From: Clostridia bacterium
GTDB taxonomy: Bacteria > Bacillota > Clostridia > TANB77 > CAG-465
Reading direction: 5' to 3'
NCBI GenBank assembly: GCA_030524345.1
Contig: JAUNGP010000014.1
Span: 1 to 51,476 of the forward strand
Length of the DNA: 51,476 bases
Numbering within the stretch: position 1 is the first letter of the stretch; each line of letters opens with the position of its first letter. Positions 9,212-18,046 of the stretch are shown here, in pieces. The notes beneath the pieces are model-generated. The model saw only the letters and a program-made list of their open reading frames with translations. It was not told where the DNA came from and searched no databases. The position numbers and the translations under genes were made by a program.

Positions 9212-9394
9212 TTAACGGAAAATATTCGTTATGGTAATAATTATAATGAATAGTATAAATATAATTCCTAGTAACAGTAAGATGAATTTTAAAAAACTAG
9301 CCTTTTTAGTACTTTTGCAATCTATAAGAAGAAAGCCTACTAAGATAACTGCCAATTGCAATATTAATAAAATAACTCCACTTGCATTTTTCAT
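9212..9394 (-). CDS. Small two-helix membrane protein
   Basis: 60 residues, almost all hydrophobic: two membrane helices separated by a short basic turn (DCKSTKKASFLK). It is the second gene of a two-gene minus-strand operon; the stop codon of the upstream gene touches its AGGAGG site. No family is recognised and no catalytic residues are visible. An earlier ATG (9401) lies in another frame and is too close to the SD. Confidence 0.6.
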   Translation of the reverse strand: MKNASGVILLILQLAVILVGFLLIDCKSTKKASFLKFILLLLGIIFILFIIIITITNIFR

Positions 9395-9409
9395 TTTTCA
9401 TTTTCCTCC

Positions 9410-9757
9410 TTAAATTGTAATAAAAAATATTGTTAGTCTAAAGATCATCTCAAAAATAATGAATTTTCCAGGTATGTTTTTACCAATTATTTTGAGATTA
9501 GATAAATGCATACAGATGCAAATATAAATAATCGCGTAATTAAAATATAGCCTGGAAACGCCAGCTCTTGGAAGTAAGCATATGAGCATTCCTAGTAAAA
9601 GCGCTCTTATAACAAAGGAAATAAACTTTTTTTCTTTCACTTTTTCATAGTCCATTTCTACTGAAAAAAGACTTCCAACTATGTCATAAGTTGCTTGGCG
9701 AGATGTGATAAAGGCCAGTCCTAAGGTTACTAATAAGGTTGCTAAGATTATCTTCAT
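9410..9757 (-). CDS. Membrane protein of unknown function
   Basis: 115 residues with about four hydrophobic segments and a short charged cytoplasmic loop (MDYEKVKEKK). TAAAGGAG lies about 7 nt before the ATG. A good promoter lies further upstream (9826-9854, minus strand), and the small membrane gene at 9212-9394 is co-transcribed. No family is recognised. Confidence 0.65.
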   Translation of the reverse strand: MKIILATLLVTLGLAFITSRQATYDIVGSLFSVEMDYEKVKEKKFISFVIRALLLGMLICLLPRAGVSRLYFNYAIIYICICMHLSNLKIIGKNIPGKFIIFEMIFRLTIFFITI

Positions 9758-9825
9758 AAATATTCTCCTTTATTTCTTTATAGTTGTTTTCTAATTAAAA
9801 AACAATAAACAGATATATCATTTTT

Positions 9826-9854
9826 ATTATACCATAAATTTACATAAAACTCAA
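9826..9854 (-). promoter_or_regulatory. Promoter of the small membrane-protein operon
   Basis: Minus strand: TTGAGT (9854-9849), 17 bp, TATAAT (9831-9826). Confidence 0.75.
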
Positions 9855-9933
9855 TAAGGTATATGACCAATAATACTAAAACTAGATAAAATATTTATAT
9901 ACTAGGTATATTTTTCTACAAAAGTTTTGGGGT

Positions 9934-9954
9934 ATATATTGTATAACAATATAT
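9934..9954 (+). repeat. Perfect 9-3-9 dyad upstream of spoIIIAA
   Basis: ATATATTGT, ATA, ACAATATAT: a perfect inverted repeat 23 nt upstream of the spoIIIAA start. It could be an operator or part of a sporulation promoter. The A+T-rich composition makes chance symmetry possible. Confidence 0.35.
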
Positions 9955-9977
9955 GAGAAAAAGAAGAGGTGGTATGT

Positions 9978-10892
9978 TTGTTAGAAAATGTGTTAAATAT
10001 TCTGCCAGACGATATATCAAGGGAGATAAGAAATATAAATTCATCTAGTGGAATTACTGAAATAAGGTTAAGAGTAGGAAAGAAAGGAATCATAGTACTT
10101 GCTGGTACAGAATTGCATTTGAGTAGAATTATCAAATTAGAAGATTTGCTTGAAATTCTTGTTAATATTTCTAAGAATTCTATATATGCGATACAAAATG
10201 AAATCAATAATGGTTTTGTTGTCATAAAAGGTGGACATAGAATTGGAGTATGTGGAGAAGTTGTCATGCAGGATGGAAATATTAAAAATATCAAAAATAT
10301 CAGTAGTATGAATATTAGGATTGCAAGGGAATTAATTGGATGCGCTGATAAAATTATGCCGTATATCATAAACGAAAATAGAATCAAAAACACACTGATT
10401 GTTTCACCCCCAGGATGTGGCAAAACAACAATTTTAAGAGATGCAGTAAGACAAATCAGCAATGGCGTAAGAGCTCTTGGATTTAACGGATGCAATGTTG
10501 GACTTGTTGACGAAAGAGGGGAGATTGCATCTGTATCTTATGGAATCAATAACTTAGATGTTGGAAACAGAACGGATATATTATCTAACATTCCAAAGAG
10601 CAAAGGAATGGAAATGCTTGTTAGAAGTATGGGAATCTCTGTTATTGCAACTGATGAAGTAGGCAGTGAAAGTGATGTTCAAGCAATTAAATATGCAAGT
10701 CTTAGTGGTGTCAATATGATATTTACGATGCATGGTAGTTCTTTTGCTGATATTTCAAGAAAGAATGGTATAAGAGAACTTATACAAGATGACTTATTTG
10801 ACAGAATTATTGTATTATCTAATAGAAAAGGACCAGGAACAATAGAAAGTATTCAAAATATAGCAGATTTTAAGAAGGAGGGAGTTGTGTGA
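9978..10892 (+). CDS. spoIIIAA: Stage III sporulation protein AA (SpoIIIAA ATPase)
   Basis: 304-residue cytoplasmic ATPase related to type II/IV secretion ATPases. It serves the SpoIIIA-SpoIIQ channel between mother cell and forespore. The Walker A variant SPPGCGKTTILRD lies at about 142-154 and DEVG is in the Walker B region, followed by the Asp/His-rich end typical of the family. The start is TTG 9978: AGGTGG at 9967-9972 lies 5 nt upstream, and a GTG at 9969 would lie inside the SD itself. It is first of eight tightly packed genes and overlaps spoIIIAB by 4 nt. Expression is expected from mother-cell sigma factor E, but I see no clear SigE promoter. Confidence 0.95.
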   Translation: MLENVLNILPDDISREIRNINSSSGITEIRLRVGKKGIIVLAGTELHLSRIIKLEDLLEILVNISKNSIYAIQNEINNGFVVIKGGHRIGVCGEVVMQDGNIKNIKNISSMNIRIARELIGCADKIMPYIINENRIKNTLIVSPPGCGKTTILRDAVRQISNGVRALGFNGCNVGLVDERGEIASVSYGINNLDVGNRTDILSNIPKSKGMEMLVRSMGISVIATDEVGSESDVQAIKYASLSGVNMIFTMHGSSFADISRKNGIRELIQDDLFDRIIVLSNRKGPGTIESIQNIADFKKEGVV

Positions 10893-11410
10893 ATATCGTT
10901 TTTAAAATCGTCATATCTTGTGGGATTATAGCACTTTGTGGATATGCTGGTATTATGAAATCCAAGAAACTGGAAACAAGGGAACAGATTTTAAGAGAAA
11001 TGGTTATTTTTTTAAACTTAGTAAAAAATGATATTAGATATATGATGAATATACTCCCTAATGCATATGAAATTGCAAGACAGAAGTTAAGTACAAGTTT
11101 AAAAATTGCAATTGGTAAGATTGTAATTGATATGATCAATTATAGTAATCATGCAATACTTGAGCAAAGTATTATGAAAAATATATCGGATATAGATGAG
11201 CTTACAAAGTATGACAAAGAAGTATTTATCTCTACTCTTAAAAATCTTGGTAGAAGTGATTTAGAGTCACAGATTAATATTATCGACAACAGTATTCATA
11301 TCATAGAGAATCAGATTAAAGAGGCAAATGAAATAAAATTAAAAAACTCCAAACTTTATAGAACAGTTGGTGTGATAACAGGTCTTATGATCGTTATTGT
11401 ATTTATATAA
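10889..11410 (+). CDS. spoIIIAB: Stage III sporulation protein AB
   Basis: 173 residues: an N-terminal membrane helix (about 3-20), a helical GspF-like body with LETREQILREMVIFLNLVKNDIRY, and a C-terminal hydrophobic segment (TVGVITGLMIVIVFI). This matches SpoIIIAB, the GspF/PilC-like partner of SpoIIIAA. GTG start at 10889 with AAGGAGGG upstream; the start overlaps the spoIIIAA stop (GTGA), so translation is probably coupled. Confidence 0.93.
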   Translation: MNIVFKIVISCGIIALCGYAGIMKSKKLETREQILREMVIFLNLVKNDIRYMMNILPNAYEIARQKLSTSLKIAIGKIVIDMINYSNHAILEQSIMKNISDIDELTKYDKEVFISTLKNLGRSDLESQINIIDNSIHIIENQIKEANEIKLKNSKLYRTVGVITGLMIVIVFI

Positions 11411-11423
11411 TGGAGGTGGTAGT

Positions 11424-11618
11424 GTGGATATAGATTTACTATTTAAAATAGCAGGTATAGGCATTTTGGTTGCTGTTTTAAGTCAAGTCTTAAGTAAAGC
11501 AGGTCGAGAAGATCAGGCTATGATGACTACCCTGACAGGACTTATTATTGTTCTTATGTTAGTAATAACCCAGATTAGTAATTTATTTGAGACAGTAAGA
11601 ACGGTGTTTAAATTGTAG
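11424..11618 (+). CDS. spoIIIAC: Stage III sporulation protein AC
   Basis: 64 residues, two membrane helices joined by the short conserved loop SKAGREDQ. Length and sequence are typical of SpoIIIAC, one of the small membrane subunits of the feeding-tube channel. I use GTG 11424 (GGAGGTGG 4 nt upstream), which removes an unlikely nine-residue extension from the open frame. Confidence 0.93.
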   Translation: MDIDLLFKIAGIGILVAVLSQVLSKAGREDQAMMTTLTGLIIVLMLVITQISNLFETVRTVFKL

Positions 11619-11627
11619 GTGAAGTAT

Positions 11628-12011
11628 ATGGAAGTATTTAAAATCGTAGGATTTGCTATTATAGCAACGGTTCTTATCATAGTTGTAAAAGATCAAAGAC
11701 CAGAAATAGCTATTTTACTTACTTCTGTTTCTGTCATTGCGATTATGATGTATGCTATTTCTAAATTATCCGGAGTGATAGAAATGTTAGATACGCTTAT
11801 CAATTCTTCTGGAATGAATAAGGAGTTTTTAACAATTATATTAAAAGTGACAGGGATAGCGTATATAGTAGAATTTGGAAAGAATGTATGTGCAGATGCT
11901 GGACAAACGGCAATTGCTACAAAACTTGAAATGGCTGGAAAGGTAATTATTGTTACACTATCTTTGCCACTTATCAATGCTCTCCTTACTGTGGTGTCAG
12001 AGTTGATATGA
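11628..12011 (+). CDS. spoIIIAD: Stage III sporulation protein AD
   Basis: 127 residues with four membrane segments; the characteristic VKDQRPEIAILLTSVSVI loop and GMNKEFLTIILKVTGIAYI are present. Start ATG 11628 has TAGGTGA 5 nt upstream; the in-frame GTG 11619 overlaps the SD and is rejected. The stop overlaps the spoIIIAE start. Confidence 0.93.
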   Translation: MEVFKIVGFAIIATVLIIVVKDQRPEIAILLTSVSVIAIMMYAISKLSGVIEMLDTLINSSGMNKEFLTIILKVTGIAYIVEFGKNVCADAGQTAIATKLEMAGKVIIVTLSLPLINALLTVVSELI

Positions 12012-13174
12012 AAATAATGAAATGGTGTAAAAAAGTAGCAGCAATATTCATTATCTTTTGCTTTTCATTAGAGAGCATGATGGCAGAAGAATCGATAGAA
12101 AATGATATAAAAGCAAATGTGGGTGAGAACTTTGGAATAGATAGCTATATCGGTACAATTAGCGAATATGTAGAGGCAAGTGGAGATTACAATATTGATC
12201 TTTCCGATATTGCAAAAGATTTAGTTTCTACGGATGGATTTGATTATAAGGGAATTATTATCAAGATTATGTCAGTTTTTTCAAAGGAAATTTTGAGTAC
12301 TATTAAAAGTTCTAGTAGTATATTTATTATAATTATTATCATGGCTCTTTTATCATCTCTTGATTTAGAAGAAAATGGTGATATTACAAAGATTGCAAAA
12401 CTCATTTGTTTTATTGCTATAGCTACTATAACAGTTATGAATTTTATAGATGTCATGAATATGTTTAAAAATGTAGTTTCTACCCTTACAACCATTATGC
12501 AAGTAGTATCTCCATTTTTAATGTCTATATTGATAGCAACAGGACAGGTTACTACTACTGGTATTATACAACCATTATTATTATTTATTTCAAGTTTTAT
12601 AGGCTTTTTGGTAAATTACGTTGCATTTCCATTTTTTACAATATCGGTTGCCTTTAACATTATCAGTAGTATATCAGAGAATATCAAATTTGATAAAATG
12701 TCAAAATTATTTAGTAGTAGTGCAATATGGGTTATTGGCGTAATGCTTACAATTTTTCTTTCTGTTCTATCGCTGGAAGGTTCCATCTCTTCATCGGTTG
12801 ATTCACTTGCTGTAAAAACTACTCAAACCGCAGTATCAAATTTTGTACCAGTAGTGGGAAAGTTTTTCTCAGATAGTTTTGAAACGGTTGTGGGAGCAAC
12901 TAAAATCATTGGAAAAGTGGGAGGAAGTATTGGAATCATTGCCACTATCATAGTAGCAATGGTGCCGATATTAAAAATACTTAGTATCATGATTACCTAT
13001 TATGTTCTTGTTGCACTGATTGAACCAATATGTAATGATGTAGCAGTGTCAAAATATTTGAATGGGTTTGCAACTCTTTATAAAAATTTACTTGGTATTT
13101 TAATAGGAATCGTCATTCTTTTTGTGATATCTACTGGAATAACGTTAAACTTGGTATCAGCACTTGTTAAGTGA
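12008..13174 (+). CDS. spoIIIAE: Stage III sporulation protein AE
   Basis: 388-residue polytopic membrane protein with an N-terminal signal peptide (KVAAIFIIFCFSLESMMA), a polar extracytoplasmic stretch, then about seven membrane helices. The family patterns SSVDSLAVKTTQTAVSNFVP and VGKFFSDSFETVVGA identify SpoIIIAE, the largest membrane subunit of the channel. The ATG overlaps the upstream stop (ATGA) and has only a weak SD, so translational coupling is likely. Confidence 0.94.
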   Translation: MKIMKWCKKVAAIFIIFCFSLESMMAEESIENDIKANVGENFGIDSYIGTISEYVEASGDYNIDLSDIAKDLVSTDGFDYKGIIIKIMSVFSKEILSTIKSSSSIFIIIIIMALLSSLDLEENGDITKIAKLICFIAIATITVMNFIDVMNMFKNVVSTLTTIMQVVSPFLMSILIATGQVTTTGIIQPLLLFISSFIGFLVNYVAFPFFTISVAFNIISSISENIKFDKMSKLFSSSAIWVIGVMLTIFLSVLSLEGSISSSVDSLAVKTTQTAVSNFVPVVGKFFSDSFETVVGATKIIGKVGGSIGIIATIIVAMVPILKILSIMITYYVLVALIEPICNDVAVSKYLNGFATLYKNLLGILIGIVILFVISTGITLNLVSALVK

Positions 13175-13183
13175 GGTGAAAAT

Positions 13184-13702
13184 ATGATTGAAGGATTTAA
13201 GGTTTGGATTAATTCTATGTTATGTATTGGTATTTTTGTTTTGTTTATAAAACTCGTTATACCAAATAATCATTTAAAAAAATATATATATTCAATGATA
13301 GGCATTATAACAATTATTACTGTTATATCTCCAGTAATGAACTTTTTTGAAAATGATACCATGGAGTCTAGTTTAAATCAAGTGATAAGCGATATATCAT
13401 CAAATGAGATGGCAATTAGCGTAGATAATTCTAATATTAATAAATATCAAGATTTAAATAATCAGGCAGTAAAGCAGGGATTTATAGATAAACTAAGCGA
13501 TGATATCAAATCTAAACTAGAAAATAAAGGAGTAAGTATTAAAGATGTTGAAGTAAATTTAGATAATGAATATGGAATTGAGAAAATAAAAATAGCAGTT
13601 AAGAAATATAGTCAAAATTGTCCAGATTCTGGTAGTGTCATAACTTTTGTGAAAAACGAATATGATATAGATTCTAGTAAAGTGGAAGTAAGAGGTGAAT
13701 AA
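13184..13702 (+). CDS. spoIIIAF: Stage III sporulation protein AF
   Basis: 172 residues: two N-terminal membrane helices (about 8-26 and 35-52) and a C-terminal soluble domain with the ring-building KIAVKKY-type strand. GAGGTGAAAAT precedes the ATG. It sits between spoIIIAE and spoIIIAG as in other spore-formers. Confidence 0.92.
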   Translation: MIEGFKVWINSMLCIGIFVLFIKLVIPNNHLKKYIYSMIGIITIITVISPVMNFFENDTMESSLNQVISDISSNEMAISVDNSNINKYQDLNNQAVKQGFIDKLSDDIKSKLENKGVSIKDVEVNLDNEYGIEKIKIAVKKYSQNCPDSGSVITFVKNEYDIDSSKVEVRGE

Positions 13703-13703
13703 T

Positions 13704-14249
13704 GTGAATTATTTAGAAACTTTGAAAAATATAGCAAAAGATAAAAAGAAGAGAACAGAAAATATTGTTTTCTTAATTATTTTACTTGTTATATTATTAA
13801 TAGCCATAAATTACATATTTACAGATAAAAGTGATAATAATAGTAATATAGATACAAGCAGTACGAATATAAATAAAATAGAAGACAATGGACAAATAAG
13901 TGATAGTATGGAGAAAAAGCTAGAAGTGATTTTATCCCAGATTTCAGGAATAAGTGATGTGTCAATTGTACTTACCTATTCAAACAATTCAAAGCAAAAC
14001 GTTGTATATAATACGAAAGAAGAAGTAACAGAAAATGAGAAAAGTGTTGAAAAGAATGTTGCATATAATGAAGAAAATGGAAAGAAAAGTGCAATTGTTG
14101 AAAGTGTTGAATTGCCTAAAGTTGAAGGCGCAATTGTTGTAGCAAGAGGCGCAAGTAGTGTAGATATTCGCTCAAAAATTGCAAATGCAATAGCAAATGT
14201 ATTAGATATACCTGTATATAAGGTGCAAGTATTTGAAAAAAATAGTTAA
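13704..14249 (+). CDS. spoIIIAG: Stage III sporulation protein AG
   Basis: 181 residues: a basic N-terminus, one membrane helix (about 24-40), an Asn/Asp/Ser-rich linker, then the extracytoplasmic ring domain (KLEVILSQISGISDVSIVL; PKVEGAIVVARGASSVDIR) that forms the large SpoIIIAG ring in B. subtilis. GTG 13704 is chosen because AGGTGA lies 5 nt upstream; the open frame begins at GTG 13695 inside that SD. Confidence 0.93.
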   Translation: MNYLETLKNIAKDKKKRTENIVFLIILLVILLIAINYIFTDKSDNNSNIDTSSTNINKIEDNGQISDSMEKKLEVILSQISGISDVSIVLTYSNNSKQNVVYNTKEEVTENEKSVEKNVAYNEENGKKSAIVESVELPKVEGAIVVARGASSVDIRSKIANAIANVLDIPVYKVQVFEKNS

Positions 14250-14262
14250 GAGGTGAAAAAAT

Positions 14263-14826
14263 ATGAATTTAGCAAAGAGAAGCATGTTAGCGCTTATATC
14301 ATTTGTATTTATGCTTACAATTGTTGGATACATTAACTATAAATATGATCCAGAAAGAGAAAAAGATTTAGGTCAAACCGTTTATGTAAGTTCTCAAGAT
14401 GATAATGAATATGATGTGAGCATTTATTCGGAAGAGGATAAAATAAGAAATTTGTCTAGTACGGGTGAAGAAGATAGCATTGCAGTATTTAAATATGATA
14501 GAGATAATATGTTTTCGGAATTGATAGAAACGTATAATAATATTATTAATAATGGAAATACAAGTGCAGATAACATCAATTCCTATCAAGAAAAATTAAA
14601 TGCACTGATAGAAAAAAAGACGCTAATTAATATGGTTGAAAATGTGATAAAATCTAAAGGAATTGAGGATATCGTTATTATTCCAACAAATAATGACAAT
14701 TTGAATGTGGTAGTAAAATCTGATGTAGAACTTGAAGCTGATATGATAGCTAAGATTCAACAGATAATAGTAGATCAATTAGGAGTAGATGCAAGCAAAC
14801 TTAGTATTACAAGAAGCGAAAAATAG
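14263..14826 (+). CDS. spoIIIAH: Stage III sporulation protein AH
   Basis: 187 residues: one N-terminal membrane helix (about 8-24) and an extracytoplasmic domain with a coiled region and the YscJ/FliF-like C-terminal fold (IIIPTNNDNLNVVVKSD, QLGVDASKLSI). It contacts SpoIIQ across the intermembrane space and is the last gene of the operon, followed by a strong terminator. No spoIIQ gene is in this window. Confidence 0.93.
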   Translation: MNLAKRSMLALISFVFMLTIVGYINYKYDPEREKDLGQTVYVSSQDDNEYDVSIYSEEDKIRNLSSTGEEDSIAVFKYDRDNMFSELIETYNNIINNGNTSADNINSYQEKLNALIEKKTLINMVENVIKSKGIEDIVIIPTNNDNLNVVVKSDVELEADMIAKIQQIIVDQLGVDASKLSITRSEK

Positions 14827-14868
14827 AAAAATACGTTTATGTTATATGGCATAAACGTATTTTTGTTT
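14827..14868 (+). terminator. Terminator of the spoIIIA operon
   Basis: Perfect 13-bp stem AAATACGTTTATG / CATAAACGTATTT, 8-nt loop, then a T-run. Confidence 0.9.
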
Positions 14869-14916
14869 CATTTGTATTACATTTTTGTAAAAAAAGAATT
14901 ACAACTTTTGCTACTA

Positions 14917-14945
14917 TTGAAAAAGAGCCTAATTTATGATATATT
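14917..14945 (+). promoter_or_regulatory. Candidate promoter of the pilus locus
   Basis: TTGAAA (14917-14922), 17 bp, TATATT (14940-14945). A second TATAAT just downstream has no -35 at the right distance. The leader to the first gene is about 60 nt. Confidence 0.55.
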
Positions 14946-15013
14946 ATAATCACATTAAAATGCATAATTCTATGGAAATGAGTGCATTGTACATAAGAGA
15001 AAAGAGGATAGAT

Positions 15014-16549
15014 ATGACAGAATGCTTAGGAATATATTTTGAAAATAATATAATAAAATATGCTAAGTTAAAGAGTAATAATCAATCTATTGAGCTTCAA
15101 GAACATGGCATAAGATTTATAAAGCTAAATAAAGATGTTGTAATATTAGACATTATAGAAGAAACGAATTCTCATAATATTCCAGTAGTGATAAACTCAA
15201 GTGATAATACTTATATTAATTTTCAGATTATAGAAAATAGCTCTAAAAAGTCATATACAAAACAAATATTAAATACTGAATTTGAGGCTTGGTGTGAAAA
15301 AAATGCAAAGTCTCCAGAAAAATTTGAGTTCTCATATGTTATTTCTAAACCTAAGGATAAGACATATAAATGTAATGGGATTTTAGATATCGTTTCAAAA
15401 AAATCTTTAGATGAGATATCTAAGAATGGGTTATATAAAGTATCCGGGATATATCCAGCAAATATTTTAATGCATCATATAGTTGATGAAAAAAGTTTAA
15501 ATTATATTTTACTGAATATCAATAGTGACATCATTGCAACAGCTGTTTTAGATGGAAAAATAGTTGAGATGAAAAATTTGGGTACCGGTATTAATGCAAT
15601 TATTGAAAAATTTAAAGATCGTCTTGGATCATATCAGAAAGCATATGAGGCATGTAGAAAAATTAATGTTTATACAGAAAGTAATGAAGATTCAAATGAT
15701 AAAGAACTTGAAAGTATTGCAGAGCCAATACTTCAAGAAGTAGTCAAAAATATTTCTACATTTGTAACGAAGTATAAAGTAAATATGGATAAAATATATC
15801 TTACTGGACTCATTAATTTATTTGGAAATTTAGATATATTATTAAAGGAGTACTTTGATCTTAAATGTGAAATATTAGTTCCAAAGATGATTAAAAAAGA
15901 AGAAAAAGATATTACAGGAGTAATAGAGGTTTCACCAGCAATTGCAATTGCTTATGAACATATGGTAAATAAAGATCCTAAAAATTTTTTATTGAAAGAA
16001 AGTAGAAAAATTTCATGGAATATGTTTGGAGAGATGAATCATAAAAATATAGATTCTTTAAAGATAGCGTTAGGACTGGTAACTATACTTTTTGTTACAT
16101 ATATTTCATTTGGAGCAATATATTCTAGTAGAGTCAATAGAATTGTTTCAGATGCAAATAATAATATTTTGGAAATTAATTCTAGTATTACTAAGATAAC
16201 AGAGGATATTGCATATGTGTCCGAAAATAAAGAGAAATATGAAAAGATTAATACACAGGTAGATGATGTATTAAAAGCTCTTTCAGATGAAAGTAATCGT
16301 AATGGCGCATATAATGTAGCCACCTTTTTACAAAATATTATTAGGATTATTCCAGAAGATGTAAGACTGATATCAATTAGTTCTGATGATAATAAAAATG
16401 TTAAAATGATTGCTGAATCTGATAGTTATGCAAGTCTTGGTTATTTTGTTTCAGAACTAAAGCTTGAGGGGACTTTAAAAAATATTACAATAACTGATGT
16501 TCAAAATGGTGAAATAACTACTATTGAGATTGGTGGTGAGCTACCATGA
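15014..16549 (+). CDS. PilM-PilN fusion protein of a type IV pilus system
   Basis: 511 residues. The N-terminal part (about 1-330) is an actin-like PilM/FtsA-fold domain (LGIYFENNIIKYAKLK start, GTGINAIIEKF, YLTGLINLFGNL, VSPAIAIAYEHM). It is followed in the same chain by a membrane helix (about 351-372), a coiled coil and a PilN-type periplasmic domain (PEDVRLISISSDDNKNVKM). PilM and PilN normally form a cytoplasmic/inner-membrane pair, here covalently joined. Start ATG 15014 has GAGG 6 nt upstream; the open frame's earlier ATGs lack an SD. It overlaps the PilO-like gene by 4 nt. Confidence 0.82.
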   Translation: MTECLGIYFENNIIKYAKLKSNNQSIELQEHGIRFIKLNKDVVILDIIEETNSHNIPVVINSSDNTYINFQIIENSSKKSYTKQILNTEFEAWCEKNAKSPEKFEFSYVISKPKDKTYKCNGILDIVSKKSLDEISKNGLYKVSGIYPANILMHHIVDEKSLNYILLNINSDIIATAVLDGKIVEMKNLGTGINAIIEKFKDRLGSYQKAYEACRKINVYTESNEDSNDKELESIAEPILQEVVKNISTFVTKYKVNMDKIYLTGLINLFGNLDILLKEYFDLKCEILVPKMIKKEEKDITGVIEVSPAIAIAYEHMVNKDPKNFLLKESRKISWNMFGEMNHKNIDSLKIALGLVTILFVTYISFGAIYSSRVNRIVSDANNNILEINSSITKITEDIAYVSENKEKYEKINTQVDDVLKALSDESNRNGAYNVATFLQNIIRIIPEDVRLISISSDDNKNVKMIAESDSYASLGYFVSELKLEGTLKNITITDVQNGEITTIEIGGELP

Positions 16550-17151
16550 TAAAGTCAGAAAATTGGAAAACATATCTATTAAGTGCAGGCTTAATTTGCA
16601 TGTTAGTACTTTTGATCGTATCTATTGTAAATGGGATAAGTATTGGAAGTTTGAAAATTCTTTCTGTAAAAGATATTACTTCAAAAGAGGATGAGGTAAA
16701 ACTTGCAGAGACAAATTTAGAACTTGTCAAAACTAGATATGATATTTTAAATAGCCAATTATTAGAGGAAAAAAAGAGCTTTGAGGCTGAGAAAAGTAAA
16801 TATGAAGCTATCAGTGACGAAACTGTTGATATCATAAATAAGATCAATACAAAAGAAAAATACAGTATAGAATATATATGGATCAAACTTGGAAATTATG
16901 CAGATGCAAGTAATTTATCTATTATTGTAGCAGAACCTGGAAATTCTATTCATGGTGAAGAAGAGACAGAAGATAATTCAATATTTAAAATACAAGTTAG
17001 TGGTAGTTATATCAATGTTGCTGATTTTATATATAATATTGAAAATGATAGTGAGTTGAAGTTTCAACTAGACAATATCAAAATGGAATATGTGTCTGGA
17101 ACAAGTATTAAAGCTAGCTTTGATGTAAAAGATATCGTTATTGTAAAATAG
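16546..17151 (+). CDS. PilO-like pilus alignment protein
   Basis: 201 residues: one membrane helix (about 9-29), a coiled coil (about 45-95), then a small alpha/beta domain ending in beta strands (FKIQVSGSYINVADFIYNI). Topology and position directly after PilN match PilO. Sequence similarity is weak, so the call rests mainly on layout and context. The start overlaps the preceding stop (ATGA), and another pilus gene follows 16 nt later behind AAAGGAGG. Confidence 0.7.
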   Translation: MIKSENWKTYLLSAGLICMLVLLIVSIVNGISIGSLKILSVKDITSKEDEVKLAETNLELVKTRYDILNSQLLEEKKSFEAEKSKYEAISDETVDIINKINTKEKYSIEYIWIKLGNYADASNLSIIVAEPGNSIHGEEETEDNSIFKIQVSGSYINVADFIYNIENDSELKFQLDNIKMEYVSGTSIKASFDVKDIVIVK

Positions 17152-17167
17152 TAAAGGAGGAGTATTA

Positions 17168-17446
17168 ATGAATAAGAAATATGTTATTTCGTTTGCTATT
17201 TCTTCCGCTTTTATTATTACTTTTTCGGTTATCATTTTTATGATAATGCTTCCACAAAGTATTGACACCAAAACTGTTGATCGTTATATGGATATTAATA
17301 AGGAAGAATATAAGTTTGTACAGACTAAAAATATTTCTGAGGATTCTTTATCATATCAATATAATGTAACAAGCGAAGATATAGAAAACTTTAAAGTTAC
17401 TAATCAGTATAAAATGGGAAATGTAAATCCATTTTATGGCGAGTAA
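17168..17446 (+). CDS. Small membrane protein with C-terminal G-NPF motif, possible PilP analogue
   Basis: 92 residues: one membrane helix (about 7-30), a polar linker, and the ending YKMGNVNPFYGE. A short Gly-x-x-Asn-Pro-Phe stretch is typical of PilP-like and pilus-associated linker proteins, where it marks the segment that contacts PilN/PilO. It lies in the correct slot after the PilO-like gene. AAAGGAGG is well placed. No outer membrane is expected here, so a classical PilP role (linking to secretin) is unlikely. Confidence 0.6.
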   Translation: MNKKYVISFAISSAFIITFSVIIFMIMLPQSIDTKTVDRYMDINKEEYKFVQTKNISEDSLSYQYNVTSEDIENFKVTNQYKMGNVNPFYGE

Positions 17447-17516
17447 GTTTTCTTATAGGCTAATCCTACAATTTTGTAGTTTAGTAATAGATTAAAATTT
17501 TTAAGGAGTGAAAATA

Positions 17517-18017
17517 ATGAATTCAGAAAAAATTAAAACTGTGGTAATATTTGTATTAATAGCCGTAGTAATTGCTCTTGGAGTGTATAGTTTCTTTGGA
17601 AAAGATGGCTTTAAAAATACTGAAACAAGTGCACAATTTATAAATGATATTTATCATTTGCAGTCATCTTTATCATATTATTTAGGTAGCACTTATTCTG
17701 ATACCTTTGGAATATACACAAAAGTAGAAATACTTTCAGGAAAAGCAACAAATAAAGATGGAGAAGTGATAGAAATAAAAGATAATGATGATAAAAATCT
17801 ACCTTCTATTATCGAAACGGAAGATAAATTAGAATTAAATGATGAAGTCTTTTATAAACTTTCAATTGATGGAATCAAAGAATTATTTGAAATAGACTTA
17901 TCAAAATATTCTGATGTTGTTTGGTATATCCAAGAAGATGGAGTAATCAAAGTAAGCATTGAAACTGAACCTGACTGGTGGCAAACAGAATTTGAAAGTT
18001 TGAAAGTCGGAAAATAG
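17517..18017 (+). CDS. Pilus-locus membrane-anchored protein of unknown function
   Basis: 166 residues: one uncleaved-looking N-terminal membrane helix (about 7-26) followed by a globular domain (FINDIYHLQSSLSYYLG; EVFYKLSIDGIKELFEIDL; VVWYIQEDGVIKVSIETE). The head resembles the C-terminal part of pseudopilins in secondary structure, but there is no Gly-containing prepilin leader before the helix. AAGGAG lies 8 nt before ATG 17517; the in-frame GTG 17508 is inside the SD. Its place between the PilMNO-like genes and the pilin suggests a structural or initiation role. Confidence 0.65.
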   Translation: MNSEKIKTVVIFVLIAVVIALGVYSFFGKDGFKNTETSAQFINDIYHLQSSLSYYLGSTYSDTFGIYTKVEILSGKATNKDGEVIEIKDNDDKNLPSIIETEDKLELNDEVFYKLSIDGIKELFEIDLSKYSDVVWYIQEDGVIKVSIETEPDWWQTEFESLKVGK

Positions 18018-18046
18018 ATATAATTATATATAAAGGAGGAATTTTT

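Noticed and set aside
9969-9977. GTG start for spoIIIAA
   Set aside because: It lies inside the SD site; TTG 9978 has correct spacing.
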